The notes under the pieces: generated by a model | What the model was told of the DNA's origin: nothing | Seen by the model: only the letters and a program-made list of their open reading frames with translations | Databases searched by the model: none | Shown: positions 7,176-14,667 of the stretch, piece after piece | How positions within the stretch are numbered: position 1 is the stretch's first letter | Layout of the letters: each line of letters opens with the position of its first letter | Virus record (IMG/VR): IMGVR_UViG_3300020470_000081 | Span: 1-35,199 of that record | Source of the DNA: a virus | DNA: 35,199 bases | Strand: one strand, 5' to 3' | Translations under genes and position numbers: made by a program

Positions 7176-7418
7176 TTACTCTGCGTCAGATGCCTCTGGG
7201 GTCTTATCAGCACCAGAAATTACATCCGCAGCATCCGAAACTGCTTGATCTACAGCCTCTTGATCTGCTGGATCAACACCAAAAGTAGAAGCTGCTACTG
7301 AACCTTTAACAGCATCAATTTTTTCTGCTGATTTTGCAAACAGAATATCCTTGATCTTATCGCTAATATTGGATGGAGACTCATCAGAAATGATCATATC
7401 CATTAAGTTGTCTTCCAT
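7176..7418 (-). CDS. small acidic prohead core protein, gp67-like
   Basis: This 80-residue acidic protein lies between the portal (gp20) and protease (gp21) genes, the slot held in T4 by the prohead core genes 67 and 68. The N-terminal half is helical with a conserved-looking DILFAKSAEKIDAVK. The C-terminal half is rich in Asp, Ala, Glu and Ser, similar in character to T4 gp67 (also 80 residues). It is probably part of the core that sets head shape and is removed by gp21. No enzymatic motif is seen. The identification is by size, charge and position; residue similarity to T4 is weak. It has its own perfect TATAAATA octamer overlapping the end of gp20. Confidence 0.62.
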   Translation of the reverse strand: MEDNLMDMIISDESPSNISDKIKDILFAKSAEKIDAVKGSVAASTFGVDPADQEAVDQAVSDAADVISGADKTPEASDAE

Positions 7419-7446
7419 GTTAAATCAAAAACATATATAGTCCTAA

Positions 7447-7454
7447 TATTTATA
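7447..7454 (-). promoter_or_regulatory. late promoter TATAAATA for the gp67-like gene
   Basis: There is a perfect octamer on the minus strand, overlapping the gp20 stop. The predicted leader to ATG 7418 is about 23 bases. Confidence 0.75.
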
Positions 7455-9096
7455 TCTCTCCACCAGAGGGGATATTTACAGAATCAGTAGCTTGTGCCTG
7501 TTTTTCTAAATCAGGTTCCATAATAGGAGCTCCCAAATCTTGCATTGGTTGTCCAGTCTCAGGATCAACTGGAGCCATTGGATCAGGTATAACACCATCT
7601 GCAATTTCTTTCTTCATAATCTTATCTTGCTCAAGAATCTCTTCATCAGTTTGCCTTAGAAGTTTTCTTCTTACCCAATCTTGAGAATAATATCTTCCAA
7701 CATATGGTTCTGCTGCTGTTGCAGCTGCCATTCTTTCATTAAATAACTCAGTTTCTTTTAATTCTGAGAAGTGATTATCATATAAGAAGTCATATTGTAT
7801 ATGTTCACTCATTGTTTCCCAATCTTCTGGGGTAATGATATTCTTAAGAAGTAATTGAGTTCTTAACATATCATTGAACAAATGAGAGAATCTTTTTCTC
7901 AAACGTCCAACAAATTTACTAAATTTTAATTCATCTCTTAGTATTTCTGATGATCTACCAAGGTTAAAACCACCATCTCCTTCAATTCTAGAGATAGGAA
8001 CATTAAGTGACTTGAATAATTTCTTCTTAAAGTATTCAATATCAGTAATTTCACCTAAGTTTTGTCCACCAGGTAAGGTAGTAATCTCTGTTCCTCTACC
8101 ACCTTCTCTTCTTGGAAGCCAGAAATCTTCCAACATTGCCATATATTTCTTATCATCACGAACTTCACCAGTGTTAGCATCATAAACTAACTTATTTCTA
8201 TAGCGAGACATAACATCACGAAGATATTGTTCTGCTTTAACTTTAGGAAGATTACCTACATCAATATAGAATATTCTTCTTTCTGGTGCTCTTGATAATC
8301 TGTATATGACAAGACTATCCTCAATCATTCTTAATTGATTAAGAGATTTGATTGCTTTTTGTAAGAAAGATAAGGTATTACCTTTATTTCTATCAACTAA
8401 TCCAGATGTGCAATATGCAATGGAATCTTTTGTCATCTTAATTCCACCACCAGCAGATGCAGATCCACCAGTAGGATATCCTGCTTTAGGATTGTAAATA
8501 AAATATTCTTCTATTTCAGGCCAATCATAATCCATTGGATTATCAGTTCTGCCTATAGGATTCCTAAATCTATCTTCTTCTTTCTTTTTTTGCTGCCTAA
8601 TATAACGCATTTTTATTGCGTCAATATATCTTAATTCCTGTATTCCTTCTTGAGGATTTTTTAAATCTATTATTTTATGATAATATAATCTACCATCTAT
8701 ATACCAGTTACGAAATATTTCATGTGCTTTTTTATCAAAATCTAATAAATCTTTTATATATTTGAATTCATCTCTAAGTTTTTTCTTAATACCATCACTG
8801 GCATTTAAATGATCTAAGTCCAATTCTACAGGACTATCATTCAAATCTGAAACTATAGCTTCCTGAATAACATCTTCAATAGCACTATCGCATTCTGGAT
8901 GCAATGCCATTTCACGATATCTTCTTATTAATTCATATTCTGTCTTATAGATTCCCTCTATATCAACATAAGAACCAAAAAATCCACTACTTAAATAGTA
9001 GTCAACCCCGTCCTCCTTATTTGGAGGTACGGGGGAAACTGTAGTGGGTGAAATTGGTTCGTTATCCTCTATTGAGAATCCAAACAATTTAGCCAT
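7450..9096 (-). CDS. 20: gp20 portal vertex protein
   Basis: This 548-residue protein (T4: 524) forms the 12-subunit portal through which DNA enters and leaves the head. Diagnostic blocks are ALHPECDSAIEDVIQEAI near residue 70, FRNWYIDGRLYYHKIIDL near 130, RAPERRIFYIDVGNLPK in the middle, and LPGGQNLGEITDIEYFKKKL before the stem and channel region. The C-terminus is Pro/Asp/Glu-rich (DPETGQPM). gp20 nucleates prohead assembly and docks the terminase. The start is ATG 9096 with a weak AGAAG site; an AATAAATA octamer lies 27 bases upstream. The marine gp20 gene is the common diversity marker for this phage group, and this sequence fits it throughout. Confidence 0.96.
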   Translation of the reverse strand: MAKLFGFSIEDNEPISPTTVSPVPPNKEDGVDYYLSSGFFGSYVDIEGIYKTEYELIRRYREMALHPECDSAIEDVIQEAIVSDLNDSPVELDLDHLNASDGIKKKLRDEFKYIKDLLDFDKKAHEIFRNWYIDGRLYYHKIIDLKNPQEGIQELRYIDAIKMRYIRQQKKKEEDRFRNPIGRTDNPMDYDWPEIEEYFIYNPKAGYPTGGSASAGGGIKMTKDSIAYCTSGLVDRNKGNTLSFLQKAIKSLNQLRMIEDSLVIYRLSRAPERRIFYIDVGNLPKVKAEQYLRDVMSRYRNKLVYDANTGEVRDDKKYMAMLEDFWLPRREGGRGTEITTLPGGQNLGEITDIEYFKKKLFKSLNVPISRIEGDGGFNLGRSSEILRDELKFSKFVGRLRKRFSHLFNDMLRTQLLLKNIITPEDWETMSEHIQYDFLYDNHFSELKETELFNERMAAATAAEPYVGRYYSQDWVRRKLLRQTDEEILEQDKIMKKEIADGVIPDPMAPVDPETGQPMQDLGAPIMEPDLEKQAQATDSVNIPSGGEI

Positions 9097-9122
9097 TATC
9101 TAAACTTCTATAGTTACTGTAG

Positions 9123-9130
9123 TATTTATT
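9123..9130 (-). promoter_or_regulatory. late-promoter octamer before gp20
   Basis: The minus strand reads AATAAATA, one base from the T4 consensus, in the 64-base gap between gp19 and gp20. The predicted leader is about 21 bases. Confidence 0.55.
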
Positions 9131-9160
9131 ATACCACAAATATGCAAATAATACAGAGTT

Positions 9161-9745
9161 TTAACCTTCAGTATTATTCTTAACTAGTGGGGCCCAGTAG
9201 TTAACTTGGAATTCCACTGTGAATTCTTCAATTACATCTGAAGAATCGTAAGATAAATCAATAGCACTAACATTTGTTGGCCAAATGTCATAGAATCTAT
9301 ACTGACCAGCATCAGTTCTAGAACCTTCAGTTCCAGTACCAGATGTTTTGCCCATATCAGATTTATCTCTAAGTAATTGAGAAACTGTCGCCTCTCTCAT
9401 ATAATCACCAGGATCTGTAGAACCAGAACCATCTTTATATTGTGCTATGGTTTGCATCCAAGTTTCCATTGCATTTCTGATTGCAAAATCAGTATCATTG
9501 ATAACTGTGATTGACCAAGGTGCAAATGTTCTGTCACCTGCAACTTTAAAAGTTCTTCCTCTAAAAGGAACTTCTACCAGACCAACTGTTGATTCTGGTA
9601 ATTGTGCTCCTTTACATAAGAACTTAATATCTTCACCAACTGCATCGGTATATCCTGGGAAATCTGAAATTGTTACCTCAAACAGATTAGGTCTTGCACC
9701 ACCACCTGCAAGAATTGATTTAAATTTGGTTAGAGTGTTAGCCAT
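9161..9745 (-). CDS. 19: gp19 tail tube protein
   Basis: This 194-residue protein (T4: 163) stacks as hexameric rings to form the inner tail tube inside the gp18 sheath. The features fit the T4 gp19 family: VTISDFPGYT, a hydrophobic strand IKFLCKGAQLPE, RTFKVAGDRTFAPWSITVIND, and the signature AIRNAMETWMQTI. The C-terminus FTVEFQVNYWAP is the last tube strand. The start ATG 9745 has the strongest ribosome site in the window, AAAGGAGG about 11 bases upstream, consistent with very high expression. No late octamer lies between gp18 and gp19, so both are probably on one message. It is about 30 residues longer than T4 gp19, mainly in the loop around SGTGTEGSRTDAG. Confidence 0.94.
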   Translation of the reverse strand: MANTLTKFKSILAGGGARPNLFEVTISDFPGYTDAVGEDIKFLCKGAQLPESTVGLVEVPFRGRTFKVAGDRTFAPWSITVINDTDFAIRNAMETWMQTIAQYKDGSGSTDPGDYMREATVSQLLRDKSDMGKTSGTGTEGSRTDAGQYRFYDIWPTNVSAIDLSYDSSDVIEEFTVEFQVNYWAPLVKNNTEG

Positions 9746-9780
9746 TTTTTTCGTGTCCTCCTTTTATTAATGTGCTAGAT

Positions 9781-11970
9781 TTAAACTCGACCTGCTACTT
9801 CCTCGAAGCTAACACCTGTTCGTGTAGCAACAAAGGTAAGAGTAACATAGTTGATTGACTTAGCAGGCTTCAGGAAGATGTCTGCTCTAAACTCATTATT
9901 ATCAATAACATCAGGTGTGTTATTGGTCTCATCACAAATAACGAGGAATCCGTTAAGGCCTCTCTTTGCTTGAACATCACGTAGATATGGTTCAACAATT
10001 GCTCTAAAGTTTGCTCTTGTTAAATCATCATTCAACTCAAACAACTGAGCATTTGCTGCACTTTCAAGTGCTTGCTCAACTGTAAGGAACAAGCGACGAA
10101 CGTTAATTCTGTCGAATGCAGATTGATATCCTAATCCAGTCTTATCACCGAATAGAATTGTTCCAACACCAGGTTGTGTAACAACTGGGTTAATTCTCGC
10201 AGGATAAATCTTATCTCTTTGAGCTTTTGTTGGGTTGTATGCAAGTTTGATTGCATTATTAATAGTACCACGCTGTTGTCCTGCTGGTGAGAACCAAGGA
10301 TAAGCAACAAGGTTTGTACGTGTCATCAGTCCAGCAATGTCTCCATTGACAGGAACATATCTAAACTTATTATTAAATCTATCATAAACGTACTTATAAC
10401 CACTATCAAATATTGCATAAGATGATGAAGTTAGTGGACTAAAGAAGTTTATTAAGTTTGTAGTCTGAGTGTCAGTATTTGCTATATTAACAATATCTGC
10501 TCTGTGTGGCCCAATAGTTGTAACACAATCTTTTCTTAACTCAGCAATTGCAATCAAACTGTTTGCTTTTGCTTGAGATTCGGACTTAGTTGAACAACCT
10601 GGTCCCATGATTAGGTAATCAACTTCTACTTCAGGATTTCTGAATAGATCATAAGAAGTCTTAAGACTTCCTAATGTTGCAGTTAAGTTACCTGCAGATC
10701 CAGCAGCACCTGTACTGTAGTTCTTACCACCTGTTAGAGTGTATGTAACATTACCGATTGCAGCAAATGTTACTCCTTGAGCATCTTGTCCCCAAAGACC
10801 ATCGCCATCAGTAACTTTTGTATATGCAGCAGAGAATCCAGTAGCAGTCGGTGTTGGTATATCAGCACGATATGTTGTTAATCCAACTGATGATGGGTTA
10901 GCACTTGCAAAAAGATTTGCTGAATTTAATGCAATAAAGTCTTCATAGTATACTTTCTGTGGAGCATTAACTGCAGAAACTGCATCCTTTGCTTTAGAAA
11001 GACCTATGTGCTTCTCAATAATATTACCTTTGATTCCACTAACGGTTCCAAAGTCATCTACGACAACAACATGGATCTCATCATTTTTAGCATTTCTATC
11101 ATTTGCATATGATGTAGTAGCAGGTTTTGATGCAATTTCTTTCCAGAAAATATTTGCATTAGTAAGAGTCAATTGTTGCTGATCATACCAGTCAACAGCA
11201 GCTGTTGCTGTATGAGCACCACCTGCAACAACTGAACCAGAGTTGTTAATTATATTAAGAACTGCAGTTGAAGAGAATGCTGCAAAATCAGTTCCCTCTG
11301 CATAATCAATTGCTGTTTCTGTACCAGCAGTATCTACTCTTGAAACAACCTTAACATCAAGTGTATTAGCTGTTGCATCTTTGCCAGTAATAATACCTTT
11401 AATATGTCCAGTAAATGCGGATGTACTTCCTGCACCAGGAATTACTATATTAGAAACAGATTCAGTAATACCAAATCCAACTGTTGCTGCAGTAACTGCT
11501 GCTGCTGGAACTGTAATTCTTTGATCTGCTTGAGCATCAATAGTACATACTTTTAAGTTCTCGGCCCAAGTTCCTGGATTCTTAGCACCGTAGAAGAAAG
11601 TAGAACCATCTGCATAATTCTCAACGTAATCTTCATATCCTTTTACTTTAACGTCTGCAGCTGCTACTTGAACACCAGAGTTAGCATTCTTAAGATCGTC
11701 ATCATCTGTTCTTACTACTTTAAGAACACCACCATATGAAAGGTAAGATGATGCACTCATCCAATATTCGTATTGTGCGTCTGTATTCTGTGGTTCTCCA
11801 AAAACATTTAATAGATCTTGTTCTGTTGCAATATCAACAGGATCGTCAATTGGTCCTTGTAAAAATGGTCCTGCTATTGCTCCTATGTTATCTAAAACAT
11901 TTTCAGCTCTACCTACGGTGAGGTCAACCTCCCTTATCAGTACTCCAGGAGATAATTGGGGAGTAGCCAT
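9781..11970 (-). CDS. 18: gp18 contractile tail sheath protein
   Basis: This 729-residue protein (T4: 659) forms the contractile sheath. The N-terminus ATPQLSPGVLIREVDLT and the C-terminal blocks NPVVTQPGVGTILFGDKT and RINVRRLFLTVEQALE are classic gp18 signatures. The central ~350 residues are a variable Ala/Thr/Gly-rich protruding region. I place the start at ATG 11970, which has GGAG 9 bases upstream and gives the family N-terminus. An upstream in-frame TTG at 11994 would add 8 residues but has no ribosome site. An AATAAATA octamer lies 37 bases upstream. It is followed closely by gp19, as in T4. Confidence 0.95.
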   Translation of the reverse strand: MATPQLSPGVLIREVDLTVGRAENVLDNIGAIAGPFLQGPIDDPVDIATEQDLLNVFGEPQNTDAQYEYWMSASSYLSYGGVLKVVRTDDDDLKNANSGVQVAAADVKVKGYEDYVENYADGSTFFYGAKNPGTWAENLKVCTIDAQADQRITVPAAAVTAATVGFGITESVSNIVIPGAGSTSAFTGHIKGIITGKDATANTLDVKVVSRVDTAGTETAIDYAEGTDFAAFSSTAVLNIINNSGSVVAGGAHTATAAVDWYDQQQLTLTNANIFWKEIASKPATTSYANDRNAKNDEIHVVVVDDFGTVSGIKGNIIEKHIGLSKAKDAVSAVNAPQKVYYEDFIALNSANLFASANPSSVGLTTYRADIPTPTATGFSAAYTKVTDGDGLWGQDAQGVTFAAIGNVTYTLTGGKNYSTGAAGSAGNLTATLGSLKTSYDLFRNPEVEVDYLIMGPGCSTKSESQAKANSLIAIAELRKDCVTTIGPHRADIVNIANTDTQTTNLINFFSPLTSSSYAIFDSGYKYVYDRFNNKFRYVPVNGDIAGLMTRTNLVAYPWFSPAGQQRGTINNAIKLAYNPTKAQRDKIYPARINPVVTQPGVGTILFGDKTGLGYQSAFDRINVRRLFLTVEQALESAANAQLFELNDDLTRANFRAIVEPYLRDVQAKRGLNGFLVICDETNNTPDVIDNNEFRADIFLKPAKSINYVTLTFVATRTGVSFEEVAGRV

Positions 11971-12006
11971 GTTTTCTTTCTCCGAATTTATCAATTAATC
12001 TTCAAA

Positions 12007-12014
12007 TATTTATT
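12007..12014 (-). promoter_or_regulatory. late-promoter octamer before gp18
   Basis: The minus strand reads AATAAATA, in the short gap between gp17 and gp18. The predicted leader to ATG 11970 is about 31 bases and contains the GGAG site. Confidence 0.55.
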
Positions 12015-12025
12015 AAAAAGTAACT

Positions 12026-13681
12026 TTACGACAGGTATTCCCACATATATGTTTTATCGCCATACTCATCTGCCTTAAACCATCTATCCCCATCATCATC
12101 AACAAAGTTATCTTCACCCATTCCATCATCCATAAATCCAAATGGAGCCATGTCTTGTTCAATTGCATTTCTCTGTTCTTCATATAACCTTTTTCTTACA
12201 TCTTGATCAGTAAGTTCTTTAAAATAATCAGTTTGAACTAACCATGCATATATTACCAAGCACATTGCAAGGTCATCATGACACCCTTCTTCTGCTTCAA
12301 ATGAATTACTTTTTTGAATGAATGTCGTCAATTCACTCATGATATCATAATCACAAGATAATAACTTATCAGATTCAATAAGAGTTTTTAAATTAAGAGC
12401 ACCAACTTTCTTAACAGTTTTTGACATCTTAACTCCAAGTTGAGTCTTCTTACCAGAGAATCCCTGACCAACAACTTGTCCTGCTCTACCTCTCATAGAA
12501 CACATAAGAAGATTTTTATATTCCATATCATAGTTTAATATAGATGCTACCTGATCTCCTATATCATTTACTTCACATAAAATGAATGCATCATTATAAC
12601 TCTTTCCTACCTCCTCAATAATACTTGGGAAAAGCATTGGTTTAATTTCATTATTTCTATACTTTGCTACTACAGAATGAGGGAATTCTGAGATATCGAT
12701 TACAACAAAGGCTGAGTAGTCTTTATTTACTCCTCTTGCAACGTCAACAGTTATAGCATAATCATGTCCTTTTTGTGGATCAACATAAACATCAAGACCA
12801 GCATTTGTTTTTTCTGGTGTTTGATATACCATACTCCGCAATTTACTTGGAGCAATTAGTGTATCAACAGATCCTAAGAACTCACATTCAAACTCAACTT
12901 TGAACTGTTGTTCTGATGTGTTTGCAATCGTTTGTTCTTTCCAAACTTCGTCTCTACCAGGAACTTGACTCCAATGCACATCCGTTGGTACATATTCATT
13001 CTTACTTTTTTCTGCATCGTGCCACATGCGGTAGAAATGATTCATACCGTGCGGTGTAGAAACTATAATTACTTTTGTATTTTGACCAGAAGTAATAGTA
13101 GGATAAACACTAGCAAAGAAAGAATCAGCGATGTGATTGGGAACAAAAGCAAACTCATCCAAGAAGAGGATGTTGAAAGACATACCCCGAACAGCACTAG
13201 CACTAGTGGAAGCCGCCAAGATTTTACTACCATTTTCTAACTCCAGTGAACCTCTATTCCATGACAAGACACCTTGCTGCATCCACTTAGGAACATTCTC
13301 ATATGCAGTTTGTAATCTACCAAGCAGTTCTCTTGCAGTTGCTGCCTTGTTAGCAAGGATACCAATATTTACACTATCATTAAAAAGTAGATAATGTAAA
13401 AGATATGATATAACAGTTGTAGACTTACCAGTCTGACGAGGCATCTTACAAATGTTAAATCTATTTTCGTGGAAATTATTAATTAATTCTTGTTGAAAAT
13501 CATATGGTTCAAAAGGCATCAAACCATGATCAAGAGTAACAATCTTTACATGTTTTTGAGCAAAATAAACAGGATCATTCTTACATGCCATAAACTCAAG
13601 AATTTGTTCTTGAGTAAATTCTATTGGGGTATTTGCCCGTTTTAGATTCGGGTTACCTAAGTAAATGTCATGTTCTGCCAT
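12026..13681 (-). CDS. 17: gp17 large terminase (packaging ATPase and nuclease)
   Basis: This 551-residue protein (T4: 610) is the DNA-packaging motor. The ATPase shows Walker A MPRQTGKST (80-88), Walker B ILFLDE (171-176) with catalytic E176, and coupling motif STP (208-210). The RNase H-like nuclease shows D313 (VDVARG), E370 (FILCEVND) and D469/D470 (GCHDDLAM), the triad used to cut concatemers. The acidic Asp/Gly-rich C-terminus is family-typical. It starts at ATG 13681. It is split from its partner gp16 by a cassette of four virion genes, whereas gp16 and gp17 are adjacent in T4. No clear late octamer is seen before it. Confidence 0.96.
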   Translation of the reverse strand: MAEHDIYLGNPNLKRANTPIEFTQEQILEFMACKNDPVYFAQKHVKIVTLDHGLMPFEPYDFQQELINNFHENRFNICKMPRQTGKSTTVISYLLHYLLFNDSVNIGILANKAATARELLGRLQTAYENVPKWMQQGVLSWNRGSLELENGSKILAASTSASAVRGMSFNILFLDEFAFVPNHIADSFFASVYPTITSGQNTKVIIVSTPHGMNHFYRMWHDAEKSKNEYVPTDVHWSQVPGRDEVWKEQTIANTSEQQFKVEFECEFLGSVDTLIAPSKLRSMVYQTPEKTNAGLDVYVDPQKGHDYAITVDVARGVNKDYSAFVVIDISEFPHSVVAKYRNNEIKPMLFPSIIEEVGKSYNDAFILCEVNDIGDQVASILNYDMEYKNLLMCSMRGRAGQVVGQGFSGKKTQLGVKMSKTVKKVGALNLKTLIESDKLLSCDYDIMSELTTFIQKSNSFEAEEGCHDDLAMCLVIYAWLVQTDYFKELTDQDVRKRLYEEQRNAIEQDMAPFGFMDDGMGEDNFVDDDGDRWFKADEYGDKTYMWEYLS

Positions 13682-13697
13682 AATAATAAAATATTAA

Positions 13698-13952
13698 TTA
13701 TCTATTCGTATAGATTAAAGGATCTCCAGTTTCATGATCGGTTACATCATAACTAAAAACTTTTGAATTAGGATAAACCTTATTTAATTCAACTTGAATA
13801 TCTCTTCTTGACGGAATCTTTATTTGAGGAAAAAACATTTTAATCATATATCTCTTCCCTCTCCAACCAAAAATAATACGCATAACAACTCCAACCTTCC
13901 TGTTAAGGATTGTCTTTGATGCTTCTGAAATAAATTGGTTGAGATCTTTCAT
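13698..13952 (-). CDS. small basic protein with capsid-targeting-like N-terminus
   Basis: This 84-residue protein is not recognised as a named family. It begins MKDLNQFISEA, which resembles the capsid-targeting sequences of T4 internal head proteins (MKTYQEF-type, ending in a gp21 site). I8-S9-E10|A11 fits the gp21 cleavage rule. The predicted mature 74 residues are basic (14 Lys/Arg against 6 Asp/Glu), as expected for a DNA-associated internal protein. The middle part, FGWRGKRYMIKMFFPQIK, looks like a short beta hairpin. No Shine-Dalgarno is seen; a CATAAATA octamer ends 6 bases before the ATG. Not a small terminase: gp16 is found elsewhere. A packaged, co-injected protein is inference, and it could also be an ordinary head or tail protein. 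Confidence 0.7.
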   Translation of the reverse strand: MKDLNQFISEASKTILNRKVGVVMRIIFGWRGKRYMIKMFFPQIKIPSRRDIQVELNKVYPNSKVFSYDVTDHETGDPLIYTNR

Positions 13953-13957
13953 GTTTT

Positions 13958-13965
13958 TATTTATG
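13958..13965 (-). promoter_or_regulatory. late-promoter octamer abutting the start of the 84-residue gene
   Basis: The minus strand reads CATAAATA, 5 bases of spacer from the ATG at 13952. With T4-like spacing (octamer at about -13 to -6) transcription would begin at the A of the start codon, giving a leaderless message. It may instead be chance in AT-rich sequence. Confidence 0.3.
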
Positions 13966-14332
13966 ATTTAACAGCTGAGTAAATGACTTTGAAAGTAGTA
14001 GTGCTTGCAGTACCAGGATATCCAAGTAACTGTACTGTATTTGAATCAATTTGTGCAGAAAATGTTGCTATACCTACTGGTTGATTTAAAGTACCATATT
14101 CTGTCATATATGCATTAGTTCCATCATGAAGAACATTAATTGATGTTGTATTATAATTACTTCCTTGTATAACTTGTATTTGATAATTAGCAGATCTATA
14201 AATTGATGATGCAATTGATACTAGAGTAGATACACCAACACTAGTCGTTGTTGATATCGTAGAGTCAACAAGACCAGCACTTAAAAGAAGTGTTTGTTTT
14301 GTTACTGGTTGTGTTCCGACTATGTATGGCAT
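13961..14332 (-). CDS. small beta-rich virion protein of the fibre cassette
   Basis: This 123-residue protein is composed almost entirely of Ser, Thr, Val, Ile and Tyr strands. The block IYRSANYQIQVIQGSNYNTTSINVLHDG is of a type I recall from the C-terminal parts of cyanophage fibre and structural proteins, which suggests a fibre tip, adaptor or decoration domain. There is no transmembrane segment and no catalytic motif. It follows the 110-residue protein by one base and precedes the 84-residue gene, all on one message. Receptor binding or fibre attachment is possible but unproven. Confidence 0.68.
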   Translation of the reverse strand: MPYIVGTQPVTKQTLLLSAGLVDSTISTTTSVGVSTLVSIASSIYRSANYQIQVIQGSNYNTTSINVLHDGTNAYMTEYGTLNQPVGIATFSAQIDSNTVQLLGYPGTASTTTFKVIYSAVKS

Positions 14333-14333
14333 C

Positions 14334-14666
14334 TTAATTAGCTGTTTCTAGGATACTAACAATAATTTTTAATGTATCATTTCTTTGAGAAGAAATTCTA
14401 ATAGAATCACTTGTTTCTAATACTAATTTACCAGACATAGGAACAAAAGCTTCTGCAACAGGTACATTTGCACCTTTAATTATTTCAGTTGATGTACTAG
14501 ACCTTTTATGTTTCATAGTAACAGTGGAATCTTGAGTTCCATAGTTAGCAATATGTGCATACAAAACAATCGCAGTATAACCAGTGGGTGCAGTATAAAC
14601 TGTTTGTTCCGCAGTGGTTACCTCAAAAGTAACTGTTTGAAATTTATTGAGTGCTAACTGAGCCAT
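14334..14666 (-). CDS. small beta-rich virion protein of the fibre cassette
   Basis: This 110-residue protein has alternating hydrophobic strands: FQTVTFEVTTAEQTVYTAP, TAIVLYAHIANYG, a basic turn MKHKRSS, then KLVLETSDSIRIS and LKIIVSILE. This is a compact beta sandwich without Cys or catalytic motifs. It starts at ATG 14666, one base after the stop of the 1165-residue fibre gene, so it is translationally coupled to the fibre. The context suggests a fibre accessory or head/tail decoration protein. I recognise the general type from marine T4-like phages but not a named function. Confidence 0.68.
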   Translation of the reverse strand: MAQLALNKFQTVTFEVTTAEQTVYTAPTGYTAIVLYAHIANYGTQDSTVTMKHKRSSTSTEIIKGANVPVAEAFVPMSGKLVLETSDSIRISSQRNDTLKIIVSILETAN

Positions 14667-14667
14667 A

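Noticed and set aside
11971-11994. TTG start for gp18
   Set aside because: The ATG at 11970 has GGAG at good spacing and gives the family N-terminus; the extra residues are encoded by the ribosome-site sequence itself.
12932-13394. Plus-strand ORFs opposite gp17
   Set aside because: They run antisense through the conserved ATPase core; no family signature, and every real gene in the window is on the minus strand.
13698-13952. The 84-residue protein as a second small terminase because it precedes gp17
   Set aside because: gp16 is clearly at 18219-18665 with its conserved helices and C-terminal motif; the 84-residue protein has neither.
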